Shown here: positions 34,775 through 48,152 of the stretch, in pieces
How positions within the stretch are numbered: position 1 is the stretch's first letter
How the letters are laid out: each line of letters begins with the position of its first letter
Assembly: GCA_016758965.1 (NCBI GenBank)
Contig: JAEPRB010000045.1
Coordinates: 62,001-126,000 of the forward strand
Direction: 5' to 3'
DNA length: 64,000 bases
DNA from: Circinella minor
Taxonomy: Eukaryota > Mucoromycota > Mucoromycetes > Mucorales > Lichtheimiaceae
Notes under the pieces: model-generated
Told to the model about the DNA's origin: nothing
What the model saw: only the letters and a program-made list of their open reading frames with translations
Databases searched by the model: none
Translations under genes and position numbers: made by a program

Positions 34775-36127
34775 CTAAAAACGATTTCTATGTAGCGCTG
34801 CCATTCTTCTTCAAAAGGTCTAATATACTCTTGCCGTTCAGTGGAGCCACGTTAATTTTAATATCGTGCTCTTTTTTTTTTGCGAAAAAAGTAAGTGTGT
34901 GGAAATTTTCGAGTATTACTTAGGGCGGATTGATGTTTTGGATGGCCAGACTAATATTACCATTGGGACCGCACATAAGCATATCACCTAGAGCGCTATT
35001 TACCTCTGTTATAATGCTGAATAAAGCAATAAGTATCTATATCTGATACTAAAATACATTTTATACCAGTGCATGTATACGAATCACACTTTTTATTTGT
35101 ACGATACTTTATACTATAGAATTAAACATATATGCTTTATTATTCGAATGATCGCGTACAGTAACTGTATCATAGTCACATTATATTATTCATTACAGAT
35201 CAATAAGTAGCAAATATTATTTCTATTTTATATTTTTTCTGTAATATTGTATAACACTTTATACATACCGTAATTTAACACTTTTTTTTGATCTCGTAAT
35301 TACTTGGTAGAATGTATTTCAGCAGGTCTTTGACCTGCTGTACGGCATTGAGAAAACATATTAATACCCCCTCCCCACTTTTTGTACCTGAAATTAAAGT
35401 CATTAATTTTTTACAAAAATTTAAATCAAAACATATCAGTCGCTTTTGATCACTCAACACTGTAAATAATCAGTTGTTTTATTAACTACAAAAAACTATC
35501 TTATCTCTCTTCTACAAACATATTTCAAATAAATTAATAGTTTTATAAAGCCACTATATATATACTTCGTAGCTTGAAGTACCTTTCTTTGCTTATAACA
35601 TTGCAACAGACAACATTAATGCCGGTGTCGCTACCATTTAAGTTATTACACATTACTTACTACGTACCTACTACCGAACAAATCCCTAAACCACCAATTA
35701 CAATTTGGTAATGCGAGTCGTGGTAAAATAGATTTGACACTAGCATCCAAAGCGGTATCCCTATTAGGAAAACAACGATGATGAATGAATCACGATAAAG
35801 GATCATTAAGAAAGATTTTTTATTGACAGAAACCAGTCCGGGTTGTTGGACTTCCCAATGTGCATGAAAACCCAAAAGCAGCTAGTTAAAGTGCATCGCA
35901 GTTTTCTACCGAAAGCTGTAGATCGTGCTGAAAAACTAGATTCAAAATTGAAGTTTATCTGTGAATGGGAATAGAGACTGGTCATAATACTCCCGGATTC
36001 GATAGCAGAGACTATCGTAAAAAAAAACAATCGCACTTATCATTTTCAAAAAATGGACATGTAGTTTCCCATCTTTTTCCACCAGTCGTTCTATGCTTTC
36101 CAAGCATCTTATTTCGCGTAATTGCAA
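34775..36127 (-). pseudogene. Fragments of an unassigned membrane-protein gene
   Basis: Two exons join cleanly: 35881-35668 (71 codons, with HAHWEVQQPGLVSVNKKS then a long hydrophobic helix) and 35387-35278 (TKSGEGVLICFLNAVQQVK and on). Donor GTACGT and acceptor TTTCAG are in compatible phase. Further pieces at 34995-34921 and 34855-34775 (with YIRPFEEEWQRYIE) look protein-like, but stops block a continuous model. The pieces are not recognisable as array members. This could be a decaying gene or a multi-exon gene I cannot resolve. Confidence 0.25.
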
Positions 36128-38879
36128 TCATATCTCATCTTTACTTAATGTCTTTGGTGCGCATGGTTACTTCATGTCCCGATAATCTGTTAATTTATAT
36201 GTGAGACTCTTCGCAGTATGTATTATGCAAAATACTAATTTTTTTAAAGCATACATGCTTTATTCAATATGCGACTGTATAGAACCATAACTATTCTTTC
36301 TCTCTCGTAATAATTGCCGCAGGTGAATTAGAAGTTCCACAAATAACAGCTCGCCCGATTCACTGTCGACCTCCACAAGTAATAGTCACCACCTTACTAC
36401 TTTTCCAAAGCACACATCTCTATGGTGGTCGATATTGTGAAAGACGAAGCCGTGATTGAACTTGATGAAATGATCATTTCTATACATGGTTCCTTTATTT
36501 TCTTTTCTCCTTGTTTTTCTTTCATATAATTAGTCTTTTATTTCAATTTTCTTGTTCTTCTGTGGTTTTTTTTTATCGTATGGATAATGTGTGGTGGAAT
36601 AAGATAACATACAATAAATAAATAGATAAGCTAGTACGTACTACGGGAATTGGGAAGTCTTAAGTGAGGTGAATAAAAAAGAGAATCATTATTTTCTAAT
36701 TGAATTTAAGTTAATTTTTACAACTTTTCTAATTTATACCTTTACTATTATTATTATACGAATTTCATTTGTGTTGTATTAATTATCATAATATACTTGT
36801 ATCCCCGTATTCTTAAGTTTCAGACAAAACACACCTACCTTTGCTTTTCTACGTAGACCGTCGTGTCTTTTATGATCTAATAATCAAACCATTGTTCGCT
36901 TTTGGTCCAGCACCGGTTAGAACAAATATTATCAATCGTCGTAATACATGCAGTTATATGACTTCTTTTTCCATTTCTCATGCATTTATCAATAGGACTA
37001 TTACTAGTCAACGAAAACAAAGAAAAGAAAAGTTGACTTGGCGGAGAGGAGATCAAATCGAAAGGATAACATATTTTAAAGGTTTCATAAAGGTAATTTG
37101 ACTTTCTAAAAATTTATTTGTGTCTAAAGCTTCTGTTTCCTTGTTTACAAAGAGTTCGTCTTACTCTGTACCATTAAAGTTATCAGCATGGTAAAGTATA
37201 CGTCGTCATCAGATCATTGTTTTATTTTGAAAAATACCTAGTCTTGTCTTTTATGTAGTAAACATAACTTTTTTTTTTTTTTTTTTTTTTTTACATTTTA
37301 GCTTATTTTAAATGCAAATATCCGTGTTTGTATCATTATAAGTGAGGAGTTACTAGCTTTACTTTGTCATGTTAAGTAGCTTTTTCATTATTTCTCTGTG
37401 TGCTCAGAATACATTTTTTTTCCTACAGTAATCCCCACCTGTTGCAACCATCGAGGTCGTCGAGTTTTTTTTTGTTTTGTTTACTTTGACGATATAGATG
37501 GCTACACGTAGATAATGCTTCCTATAAAATGCGAGTCTAGTATAACGCTTTAGCTTTTGAACTCTTCTGTTCACAGAAAATATTTACTTTGGTACGCTGC
37601 AAAATCCATACCACCACATTGATGCTTCTAATGTCAGCTCATGTCGCCTTTGATAAGTTTTCAAATACGAAACAATGGAAATTCTTCCATAAGATTTTTT
37701 TTATGCGACGCTTGTAAAAAAGGGAGGGGCGAACTGTAGTGCTTTGCTATCATCAGATTGGGTTTCCATAAATATAGACAGCCCCCTAAAAGGGCATCGA
37801 CAGATTTAAGATACTCCGCCAAAATAGGGAGAATCTTACCGCATGAAGGCGTACTATGTATACCGCTTTTATTTTGTTATTTGGTTTACTCTATACATCA
37901 TACTATGTTCAACAACGTTATGATCTAACCATTACCGCATATGTTTCAATGTCGACCAGTGTTGAGTTTGTAAGTACAGTAATTTTTTCTCCTTTTTCTG
38001 CTTTTGAGGAAAAAAAACAAGAAGCTCATTTTTTTTGTTATAGGTACAACATCCAAAATGTTTCACATAGTTTTATAGCTGGTTCCCATACTAAAACAAA
38101 GATTAGTAAAAGTTGGTGAGGGAAAACAGGGGGTTTATGCATATTTGAACCTTATATCATATAACAGAAAAAATTATGCAACACAACGATACACAAACAC
38201 AGGTAAAGAAGAATGTAATGTTTATTGCCCTTTCCTTCACATCTGCTTTCGACAATGACCAAAAACTTAAAGCTTTATCTTTGAAAACTCTTCTTTTCTA
38301 TAAATTAAAATCTGGGGCTGGGCAAAAATAGACAGCGCGGGGATAATTATAACTAAAAATATTTTCTCAACAAATGAGTTTTGTAATTTTATTTTGTTAG
38401 ATCCAAATCCACTTTTTCGGAACAAATAAAAGATGTTGTAATACAGGATTTTTCCTAGTTTTTAGGCGGACCAATATTTATTTACGTGTCACCGTATCAC
38501 AAAAAGCACCAAGGATCTCAAGGAAAATATTTATGATACTTGGTAGATGAATTTTAATACTGAATTTAAATATGACATGTGGAAATTGTGTAACAATGGG
38601 GTATGATAGTAACAAATAAAGAAAGAAAGGAAAAGAGTTCAAATTGAATTGATATAAAAAAATGTTTATATTAAAATAAATATTATTATTATGAAATTGA
38701 TAAAATAGAGCGTATATAAAGTGTAAGATAAAGTAATAGAAGTATAAGTATATAAAGAATAAGAATAACACCAATGAATAAGAGTATATACGATGTATGT
38801 AATTTTTTTTATGTTTATCAGTTGATCAATGGAAGTACTGGTGTTGTTGAGTCTTGCGGAAAATTCATTTGTGTTATTT
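36128..38879. other. Long spacer between array copies 4 and 5
   Basis: About 2.7 kb, AT-rich, with a T run of about 24 at 37269-37292. One small frame at 37854-37975 ends in a good donor (GTAAGT) and can be joined to an acceptor at 38043, giving a peptide of about 46 aa. Support is weak. No transposase or terminal repeats were found. Confidence 0.35.
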
Positions 38880-40981
38880 TTAGTTGATCAATTCAAACTT
38901 GGAGGATCCACTCCCTCCATCCGTACCCTTCCTTTTTTTCCTATCAAAGTGATAGCTATCCATGGAAGACTGTTGTTCAACGCCCTGGTCCATCATTGCG
39001 AATTTTTGATCATAATCTGTGGAAAAAGTCCCTTTATAATAAGAATCACCAAGGTCGTTGCTACTCTCTTCCATATTGGGTGATAGCCCTGTTGTTAATG
39101 TGTTTCGTCCATTATTGATGGCGTGTTTTTGGAAAACTTGTTGATATTGCAATTGTTGTTGCTTGATATCAGTCATAATGACAGTATCTTGTAAATCACT
39201 ATCATCTGCATTTGAATACGTGGTTGTAGCTTGTCCAAAACTGTTACTATAACCTTGTGATGAAGTGTTATATGTTTTGATACGTGGATTAGTAGTATCT
39301 CCCCCACCGGTACTGGATAAGTTGGTAGTGCCCAATGCTTCATTCTTTGCCATGGTTGGGCTGTAAAAAAATAATTTTTTTTAGTTCTGTTTTCCTGCGG
39401 AGCCATAGTAATAGTTTATTACTTTTTTACCCACTAATATTTATTACACTACCCATCTCACTTTGGGGAGCCACTACTTCCATTCTATTGTGCAACAATA
39501 AGAGATTACTACTTACTTTATAATAATGGCCAGCTCTACAAACACGGTAGTCAGGGGCCCCAAAAAGGTCCAAATGACACCAAGAAAGACGGAACCGACT
39601 GTACTTGTCATGATTTGATCTCGAAGAATTCCATATAACAATAAAAACGAAGCAAATGTCATCAGACAAACAATAATGATTCCGACAATTGCTTGGATCT
39701 ATAAATATAGGTTAATAAAGTTTTTATTTCTCAGTTTTGTATAATGATCTAGAAAATGAATTTTAATATAAAAATATAGTGTACCTTGTAAATACCGGTT
39801 TTGACAGCACTGTAACGTGGTCCGGAAGATTCTTTAAACTTGGCAAGATGACTATTCAGAATCTTGACTAGTCGATAACCGGCGAAAAATACAGCCGCAC
39901 TGAGAACAGTGTTATTATAAAACCAAAAACCATATAGTAAACGAGAAAAAAATTCAGCAATCCACAGATCTTTTTCAGCATAGGCACCAGCGATCAATGA
40001 GAAAACATTATGAACGACAAATGGCCATAAGAGCATCCATGTACCCACAATATCTACAACAGCAGGAGATGGTAACCATCCACTAGATATAGACTTGTGA
40101 CTCTATTAAACCAATAAGAGGTATATCAGTTGTTTTTGAATAACAGCAAGTAATATTAAAAGTCTTTTGATACCTACTTCTGCCAATGTTTGAGCTATAC
40201 CAACCAAATACAACGTGAATGAACCAACACCAAACTGCCAAGGAATTTCAAAGATGACTATATATTGTGATATGTAACATGTATAATTATTTAATATTAA
40301 TAAAAGTTTATATATTTTATCACATGTTCGATAAAATAATCACAAAAATGGTCTGTATACGAAATATATATAGTAAAAAAATGCTTACATGATCGTGCTA
40401 TCATATTTGTTGGCGCAATGTCCGCGACAAGGATAACACTGCTAACTAGTCGTACTATTATATAAGTCGTGATAAACGCATCGACAAGGTTAGTGATAAT
40501 GAATAATGTCAATAGACCCAGATAATAATAGAGCGAATACGTTATATTACGTAATCCGTAAAGTTGGGTAGCCAACAAAAAAAAAGCTTACAGGCATTAT
40601 AAACGGTTAATAAACACATGAGTGCATCAACAGGTTTTGGTCGTAAACATCCCCTCGTCCTGTTTGAGTCCCAAAGTCGATGCCCTTTAATGAAAATACG
40701 ATGAAAAAGTAATGCAATACCTAGTTGTCGGTAACCAATGGGTTAGTTTACGCTTTTAACGTGTAAAATGTTTTACCTTTGATATTAAAAAATGGATCAG
40801 CATCATGCATATACATACCCACAGCAACAACAAGCCCAGAAAGGGCAATATTTATAATATAAACATAATACATTGCATTAGCTTCTTCACAACCGTAAAT
40901 AGTTAAGCGCCAATCACAGTGACATACACCATCATTGTTACAGTGTCGTGAAAGTGTCCTTTGGCTATTATTGCTCTCCAT
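38880..40981 (-). CDS. Seven-transmembrane array protein, copy 5
   Basis: Seven exons: 40981-40819, 40720-40592, 40454-40389, 40257-40178, 40102-39785, 39698-39517 and 39360-38880, giving 472 aa. Copies 5 and 6 have an extra intron just after KTGIYK, so the large exon of copies 1-4 is split in two. The N terminus has RTLSRHC and DGVCHCDWR, then GCEE. Other landmarks are IKGHRLW, LRPKPVDA, YLVGIAQTLAE, GWLPSPAVVDIVG, GYRLVKILNSHLAKF and GSVFLGVIW. The longer tail, about 160 residues, contains DIKQQQLQYQQVFQKH, shared with copy 6, and ends SGSSKFELIN. The function is unknown; receptor-like topology is inferred. Confidence 0.83.
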
Positions 40982-42657
40982 AAAATGTGTTTTTAAGATA
41001 AAATAGATGAAAAAAATATGATATACAATAAATAAATAATAAAAAAAAGAACGGAGAAGAAAAGAATGAAAGTTGGTTAATAAATATGGGGTTTTTTAAT
41101 GATTTCTTTCTCTTGATTAGTATAGTATGGTTTCTATTTTGGATTATGATTATCACAATTCAGTTCCAGATTTTTAGTGTAAAGAGAAGGCTACCAAATG
41201 CTTTACCTGCGTTACACACAACATTAAGAAACGTCCATTATTATCTGCTTTTTCCTAATAATCCACAGTCTCGTATTTTTGACTTGGATAAATGGTAGTT
41301 TTAATTCTGCAGCAAGAAAGTTTGCAATTTTTCGTCACCTAATAATATAAACCTATAAGGATTTCCACTTTTCTTCTGCAAACCCAAAATCATCATTCAC
41401 CAAGTCAAAAATGTGAAGCGGCGAACTATTAAGAAAGTCAATGATAATTTACACGGTATAACAATACGTTACAAACTATAACTATATCGATCGCTCTTGG
41501 CCGAAAGAAAGGGGTTTCCAATGTTTAGTGACCGCCTTACTATTCTCTATTTTTCGCTCGTACAAACTATCTTTATATCAAAACGACGTTTTGATCATTG
41601 GATGAACTATAGTAAACTATATTTTTATCTCTTTTTTAAAAGCAATCAATGGGATAGATATAGTGGTATAAATGACAAAAAACAGTTTTTTATTTAAGCA
41701 TGTGGGTTAGTTGTTTGCTCCAATGTTACACATTGTACCGGTCGAGTTTCCGCGCTTTAGTTATAGTTCTTCAGGGTCTTTTTTTCAGTCTGCTCTTTCA
41801 CCGTACTATATGCTTTGCAACTTATTGTATATGAACAGCAAAAAAAATCGTGAGATTCTATACGGGACAATTTTGTGTTGTACCATCCCATGTGCTTCAT
41901 CTATATGTCGGCATAACCAATAGCTTTTTTTAAACATACGCGGGGAACGTGCTAGGTACCTGCCTGTAAAGTATTTTGGGTCGCAAGCTTTTTTTTTATT
42001 AAAAAGTCAAAAGAAAAAAAAAAAGACTCATAATTTTCAAAATGATAAAGAGATTAATTAATTTTTTTATTACCCATACGTAATTCAGTTACACGTGTGA
42101 AAATTTCACTACGTACGTTAACAATTTGGGTTACATAATAAACATATTTTGTTTCTCTCTTCGACAATATATTTATTTTAAAATGTTTTATGCAAACCTT
42201 ATCAATTTTACAAAATAAATTAGTTATGATTTAATTAATATAATAATTGTACGTGTTATAGAACCAGTCATTTAAAACTACTAGAGTTTAAGGTGACTTT
42301 ATATGTGAAAACTAGAAATTTATCATGTTTATCGCTATTGTCATTCGAGGGAACGGAGAGGGTTATGAGGGGAATATCAACTAAAATGGTTAAAAGATAG
42401 CAATAAGAGCGAATATAATTAAAAAAGAAACTATGTGCATTAGCAATGATGAATGAGAAAGAGATGAATGGTTGTAATAATATCGAGGGAGTATGTTGTT
42501 GTGTAATTATAATATATGATACGGAATTTATCCTATGGTGACGAGAAAAAGAAAATAGATTATTTTGTCTAATAATGCAAAAAGAAAAATGTGTAGTAAC
42601 TGTTATACAAAGAAAAAAGAGAACAAAGAGAAGGAGAGAGAGCACATAAAAAATTGT
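40982..42657. other. Spacer between array copies 5 and 6
   Basis: About 1.7 kb. Short plus-strand frames at 41086-41298 and 41497-41923 show no family resemblance. The segment 41270-41440 resembles 34430-34555, as expected if spacers were duplicated with the genes. Confidence 0.4.
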
Positions 42658-44682
42658 TTATCGAGGATGAATCAAGCGGATTTGAGATGAAAGATCATCT
42701 TGAGGATCTTCAGGTCCCTTTTCAACATGAGGGGTCCAAGTAGATTTGATATCATGATGACCTGGAGCTGGAGAAAGACCCTGACTTGGAGAATTTCTAT
42801 AATAATTCAAATCATCCAACGGAATATGGAAGCCACCAGAATGACCATGGTTGTCATCGTGGACATCATTCTTGATATCGTTGACCTCTAATGTTTTATC
42901 ACTTGATAAGTCAGTTGCTGACATGTTTCCATTTAAGCCATTGGATGTGTGATGACGGTTATTATGTTTTTGGAAAACTTGTTGGTATTGTAATTGTTGT
43001 TGTTTTAAATCTTCAAATGCATGATGACTAAGTGTAGCTTGGAAACTGGTATCAAGCGCAGCGCCTGCATAGCTTGATGACTGAGTTTCCTCCGCAGTAG
43101 TTGTTTTATCACCACCACCGCTGGAGCTCTTTAAACCACCAACACCTTCGGTACCAATGCGAGGACTAGAGATATATGAATGAAAAATAAAAACATAAAA
43201 ATTAGTATTTCGCTTGTTGTAATACTTACTGTGTGAAGTATTATTATATAATTTACATACTTGAAGATAATGGCAATTTCAACACAAAGTGTGGCAGCTG
43301 ATCCAAGATAGTTCCAAATGGCACCCAAAAAGATACTACCAGGTGTATTGACCATAATTAGATCACGCAGAGCTCCATACATAAGTAAAAAAATGGCAAA
43401 CAACATCAAACAAATAACAATGATACCCATAACTGCACGAATCTAAAAGAATGTTTCATATTAATATAACGTAAATATTTATCAGTTCAGCAAATCAATA
43501 CGAGGGATATTCATTGTTACCTTGAAAATACCAGTTTTGACAGATGCATAACGTGGACCAGAAGCTTGAAACTTGGATAAGTGTTGATTCAAAATACGAA
43601 CCAGTCGTAAGCCAGCAAATAATACAGCCAAAGATAATAAGAAACAATGTAGAAACCAAAATACATATAAAACATGCACCATAGCTTCAGCTACACCCAG
43701 GTGAGTACGAGCATATGCACCACCAATAAGTGCAACAATATTATTCAAAATAAATGGTGCGAGAAAGAATGTTAATCCAACTACGTCTACTACACGAGGT
43801 GACGGAAGCCATCCAGTAGAAATTGCTTTATGACTCTATTTTTTTTGAGCCCAGTTTTTTTAAATTAATAATTAGATAAGTGAACAAACAAACAAGCAAA
43901 ACAAAAATAATAAACTTACATCAGCTAATGTTTGTGCAATGCCAATCAAATAAAGTGCGAATGCACCATAGCCAAATTGCCACGGGAACTCGAACAAAAC
44001 TATATTAAATAATAAACAATAGCGAGTCGCATATTATATTTTTAGCTTCCAATCCTCGTATGTTAAAAATAACATAATATAAAATATATAATCTGGTAAG
44101 AAGAATAAAAAACTTACATTGTCGTGAGACCATATCATCAGCAACATCAGTAATCAAAATAACACTTGTAATTAAGCGGACTATGTATGTATATTTGATC
44201 GTCAATTAATCCACCATCATAATGTATCAAAAAAAAAAAAAAAAACTTTTGAGCGGCGCAAAAAGCTGAGACAAAAAGAAGATTCTGATAAAACTTACGG
44301 CAGTTGAAGATCATTAACAAGAAAAGCATACAATCGATTGGCTTAGGACGTAAACAACCTTTTGCAGTACTAACATCAAATAACCGATGACCTTTAACAA
44401 AAATGCGATGAATCAATAGTGCAGTACCTGGATACATGTATAGTTCAGTCAGTAAATGTTTGCTGATTTCATATTAATAAGGAAAAAAAATAAATGTTTC
44501 AAAATCGTTTATTCTGTACCAATGACAACCGATAATCCCGCAATAGCAATGTTTCCAATGTTAACACCCCACATAGCACCAGATTCTTCACAATTCTGTA
44601 AAGTTAAACGCCAATCACAATGACAAGTACCATCAGCATAACAATGGTATTCTAATGTTCGTACTGATAACTCGTCTCCCAT
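42658..44682 (-). CDS. Seven-transmembrane array protein, copy 6
   Basis: Seven exons: 44682-44520, 44427-44299, 44180-44118, 43999-43920, 43835-43521, 43442-43261 and 43165-42658, giving 479 aa, the longest copy. The N terminus has RTLEYHC and DGTCHCDWR, then NCEE. Helices and landmarks follow the family order: VKGHRLF, LRPKPIDC, YLIGIAQTLAD, GWLPSPRVVDVVG, AGLRLVRILNQHLSKF, VKTGIFK and GSIFLGAIW. The tail has LKQQQLQYQQVFQKHN, as in copy 5, then a His/Asp-rich stretch (DVHDDNHGHSGG) that could bind metal; that is speculation. It is the most upstream gene of the array in transcriptional order. The function is unknown. Confidence 0.83.
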
Positions 44683-46413
44683 AACGTAAATGTATGTGTA
44701 TATATGGAAGTGAAGTAAAAACCCTATTGTTCGGTAATGACGATTTCGTGTTATATAAACCCTGTTTATATTTGGCAATGTGTGTAAGATCTATCCGTTT
44801 TTGTAATCCGTTGCTTCGATCGTTGGTGAAGTATACGTTTTTGCTGTGACGATTTTTCTTTTTTCCTTTTTCCCACTGCTTCGTCTGTTGATGAGTTATA
44901 AACGATAATAAAAAAAATATTAAAAAAAAGTGCGACGGAATGGAGAAACAAAGAAGAAAGGGAAGGAAAAGAAGAAACGAAAGAATAAACACAAGTTATA
45001 TAAAGTACTTAATCCCTTGTGTATCAAAAAAAAAAAACTTGTTCGCGGAACACAATTAAAAAAATCACCTTGCCTCTCTGGACGATATTATGTCTGTGTT
45101 TTTATTTATTGACAACCACGTTCCGATCTTTTTTTGTGAGTTATACCAGCTGACCTCTTTATGCGTGTGCTCCTTTTAATCCGAGGCATACAATTTTAAT
45201 TCCCTACTTCCTTTCTGAAATTTCCCCTTAAACTTTGATGACGAAGTACAATGATGTAAATCTGCTTTTTATGTCATATTAAAGTTATGATTTATCTGTA
45301 CATAAAATTGGCTTCGTAAAAGGAGGACTTACGGCTTCTTATATATACATTAAGCTAACAAAAATAAAGTGAAAAGAGGAGTCTCGACCCACTTTGTTAG
45401 TGAATAATGAGTATGAAGTGAAGGGAAAATCCCAACCCATATAATATTCTGAACATTTTTCAGGATCCGCCTGTTTCTCTTGTTTTTCGTGTTACCCAAC
45501 ACTCTAAAAAAAAGGAGAGAGCAAGCTGAGATTATTATGTTATTTGTCAAATAGAGTGTCTCCGTGGGTACAATGATTTTATAACGCGAGTCCATGTATT
45601 GTGTTGCCATAACAACGTTTTCTTGGTATCTTTTTTAATATATTGTGCAAAAATAATTTCGGGGGAGGGGGGAGTTGTTTTTTATAGTGGGGAGTTTTGT
45701 AAAAATAAATTTTATATGATCTTCAAACAGATTATTAAGGGTTCTTTTTTTGTATCACAATAAAAAGTCTTATATGAATCCATTCCTTATCTATACTTTA
45801 CTTATATACTTAAAGCCGAGAAAGCATATCTGTAAAAAATGACATCTTGCAGCAACATGCAGATACACTGTAGAGTGGGACACTTTTTGTAATGGTCGTG
45901 TCGATCAAGTTAAAAAGAAGCTTGACTCTATTTGGATTAGGCACAATAATTTTTTGATATATAAAAAATTGACCGAGAGATAATTTTTATTTTATTTTTG
46001 CCTGTGATTATTTTAACGAAATAACGTGTTTCAATTATTTTTATTGAAAATTGATTAAGCTTATAACGTGCAAAAAAAAAAAACGATGTCAGTATGTTTC
46101 TCATTTATTCTTATTTATTTAATTAAGCGGCTATTCTTTTTTTGTTTTTTTTTGTTCTTTGTTCTTGTTACGCCAATCTAAAAACACCTTGAAAATAAAA
46201 TGGGTGACGTATTTTTTTTTCACTGTTTAACTTTGTTTGATTTCCTGGTTCCTGAATGTTTTTTTTTATGTGTGCTGTCTTCAAAAATCGTACCCAATCA
46301 CAAAAGTTAGCTGTGAATGAAAATTCTTACTGATGGGATGGATTGTAGCCTAGCATCAACAAAAAAACAACACTTAGCCTTTTTTTGCTTCATACCAAAA
46401 ACTTATATCAAAC
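44683..46413. other. Intergenic region, array to adenosine kinase
   Basis: About 1.7 kb holding the outward-facing promoters of array copy 6 and adenosine kinase. A G-rich run at about 45660-45675 is unusual for this AT-rich DNA. The minus-strand frame 45350-45610 has no splice support or family match. Confidence 0.45.
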
Positions 46414-47655
46414 ATGTCTGGAAACTATCAACTTCTCGCAATGGAAAATCCATTGTTGGACATCCAATGCAATGCCACTGAAGAGATCCTTAACAAGTAT
46501 AACTTGAAGGCTAACAATGCCATCTTGGCTGATGAATCTCACAAGGCCTTGTAAGTTTTCGGCTTTAAAAGATGACACGTAAAAAAAAGTGTTACTTGAA
46601 AGTTAACAAATGATTGTGTCTATATAGGTATGATGAAATTGTTGAAAAATTTGATGTTGTTTATGTTGCTGGTGGTGCTGCTCAAAACACTGCTCGTGGT
46701 GCTCAATATCTTTTGCCTCCCAACTCAACCGTCTACATTGGCTGTGTTTCTGATGACAAATATGCTTCTGCCATGAAGGAAGCTGCTGCCGCTGATGGTT
46801 TGCGTACCAACTACCAAATCACTACTGAAGCACCTACTGGTACTTGTGGTGTTTTGATTACTGGTCACAACCGGTAAAGTATTTAAATAAAAGAAACGAC
46901 TTTTTGTCTATTTTCTTCTTAAGTCAAATATGTAACCCGATAACAAAACAGAAACGAGCAAAAACTTATTTATCATTATTTTTTCAATTATTAGTTCACT
47001 CGTTGCCAACTTGGCCGCTGCTGAAAAGTTTCAACTTGAATTCTTGAAGAAACCCGAAAATTGGTCCATTGTTGAAAACGCAAAGTACTACTACTTTGGT
47101 AGTTTCTTCTTGACCCACGATGGCGGTTATGCTTCTGCTTTGGCTGTTTCTGAACACGCTGCCAAGGAAAATAAGACTTTTGGTTTGAACTTGAGCGCTC
47201 CTTTCATTTCCCAATTCTTTAAGGAACGTTTGGATGCTATTATCAAGAATGCTGATTTATTATTTGGTAACGAAGATGAAGCCCGCACTTACTCCACTGC
47301 TGCTGGTTGGGGTACTGATGATGTCAAGGAAATTGCCAAGAAGTTGGCTCAATTGCCCAAGGGTAACGGTCGTCCCCGCACTGTCGTTATCACTCAAGGT
47401 GCTGATGAAACTGTTGTTGCTGTCGGTGATGCTGTCTCCGTCTTCCCCGTTACTAAGGTTGAAGAAAAGGATATTGTTGACACCAATGGTGCTGGTGATG
47501 CTTTCTGTGGTGGTTTCATGGGTTTGTTTGCCCAAGGTATCGAAGATGCTCCTCGTTGTGTTGCTGCTGGTCATTACATTGCTAGCTTGTGTATTAAGCA
47601 AGTCGGTCCCACTTTCCCGAAGGTTGGTGAACGTGAAGCTATCCCTACTTTTTAA
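46414..47655 (+). CDS. ADO1: Adenosine kinase
   Basis: Three exons: 46414-46550, 46628-46873 and 46995-47655, giving 347 aa, the usual length. The enzyme phosphorylates adenosine to AMP with ATP. It belongs to purine salvage and removes adenosine produced by S-adenosylhomocysteine breakdown, in the cytosol. It is a PfkB/ribokinase-fold protein. NPLLDI near the start and GGAAQNTARGAQYLL form the substrate-binding part. GNEDEA is the conserved N-x-x-E type motif, and DTNGAGDAFCGGF around residue 290 carries the catalytic Asp. Codon use is strongly biased (GCT, GGT, AAG), suggesting high expression. It converges on the copper ATPase gene 498 bp away. Confidence 0.96.
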
Positions 47656-48152
47656 ACATAAGATTGTTAAATCAGTGATATATAGAAATATATACATATA
47701 AAAAAAGTTAAAGTGTGATTCAACATCTGCGCCCCAAAATAATAATAATAACACATCCACTTTTTTATCCCCTTGACTTTTTCTCTTTTTTAAAAAAAAT
47801 ACCTTTTTCATTTTAAATATTTGTAATGATTTGTTAATTTTCCCTCTTTTCCTTCTATCTTTGTACCATAAACCGTTTTCAACAACCTGCTTTATGTAAA
47901 AAAATATATATGTTTTGTCTTTTTATTAAAAAAATAATGAAATGTATAAACAAACAAACCAAATAAGAATGATATTAACAATGCAAGAGTGAAAAGATGT
48001 ATGAAAAAATTAGGGTAAAAGAATTATAAAATGAGTAGGGAAGGAGGAAGAAAAAATTATTTAGAAATGAAAATATTTAAAAGAATGAAGCATTGTAGAA
48101 AAGAAAAAGTATATATAAAAGAATGAAGGAAGGGGAAAAAAATTACAAATTA
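47656..48152. other. Intergenic region between convergent genes
   Basis: About 500 bp of AT-rich 3' flanks of adenosine kinase and the copper ATPase; no other signal. Confidence 0.5.

Noticed and set aside
33000..38800. Possible transposon in the array gap
   Set aside because: No transposase motif, terminal inverted repeats or target-site duplication could be found.
45350..45610. Minus-strand open frame of 86 codons
   Set aside because: Has an ATG but no recognisable domain, codon bias or splice support.
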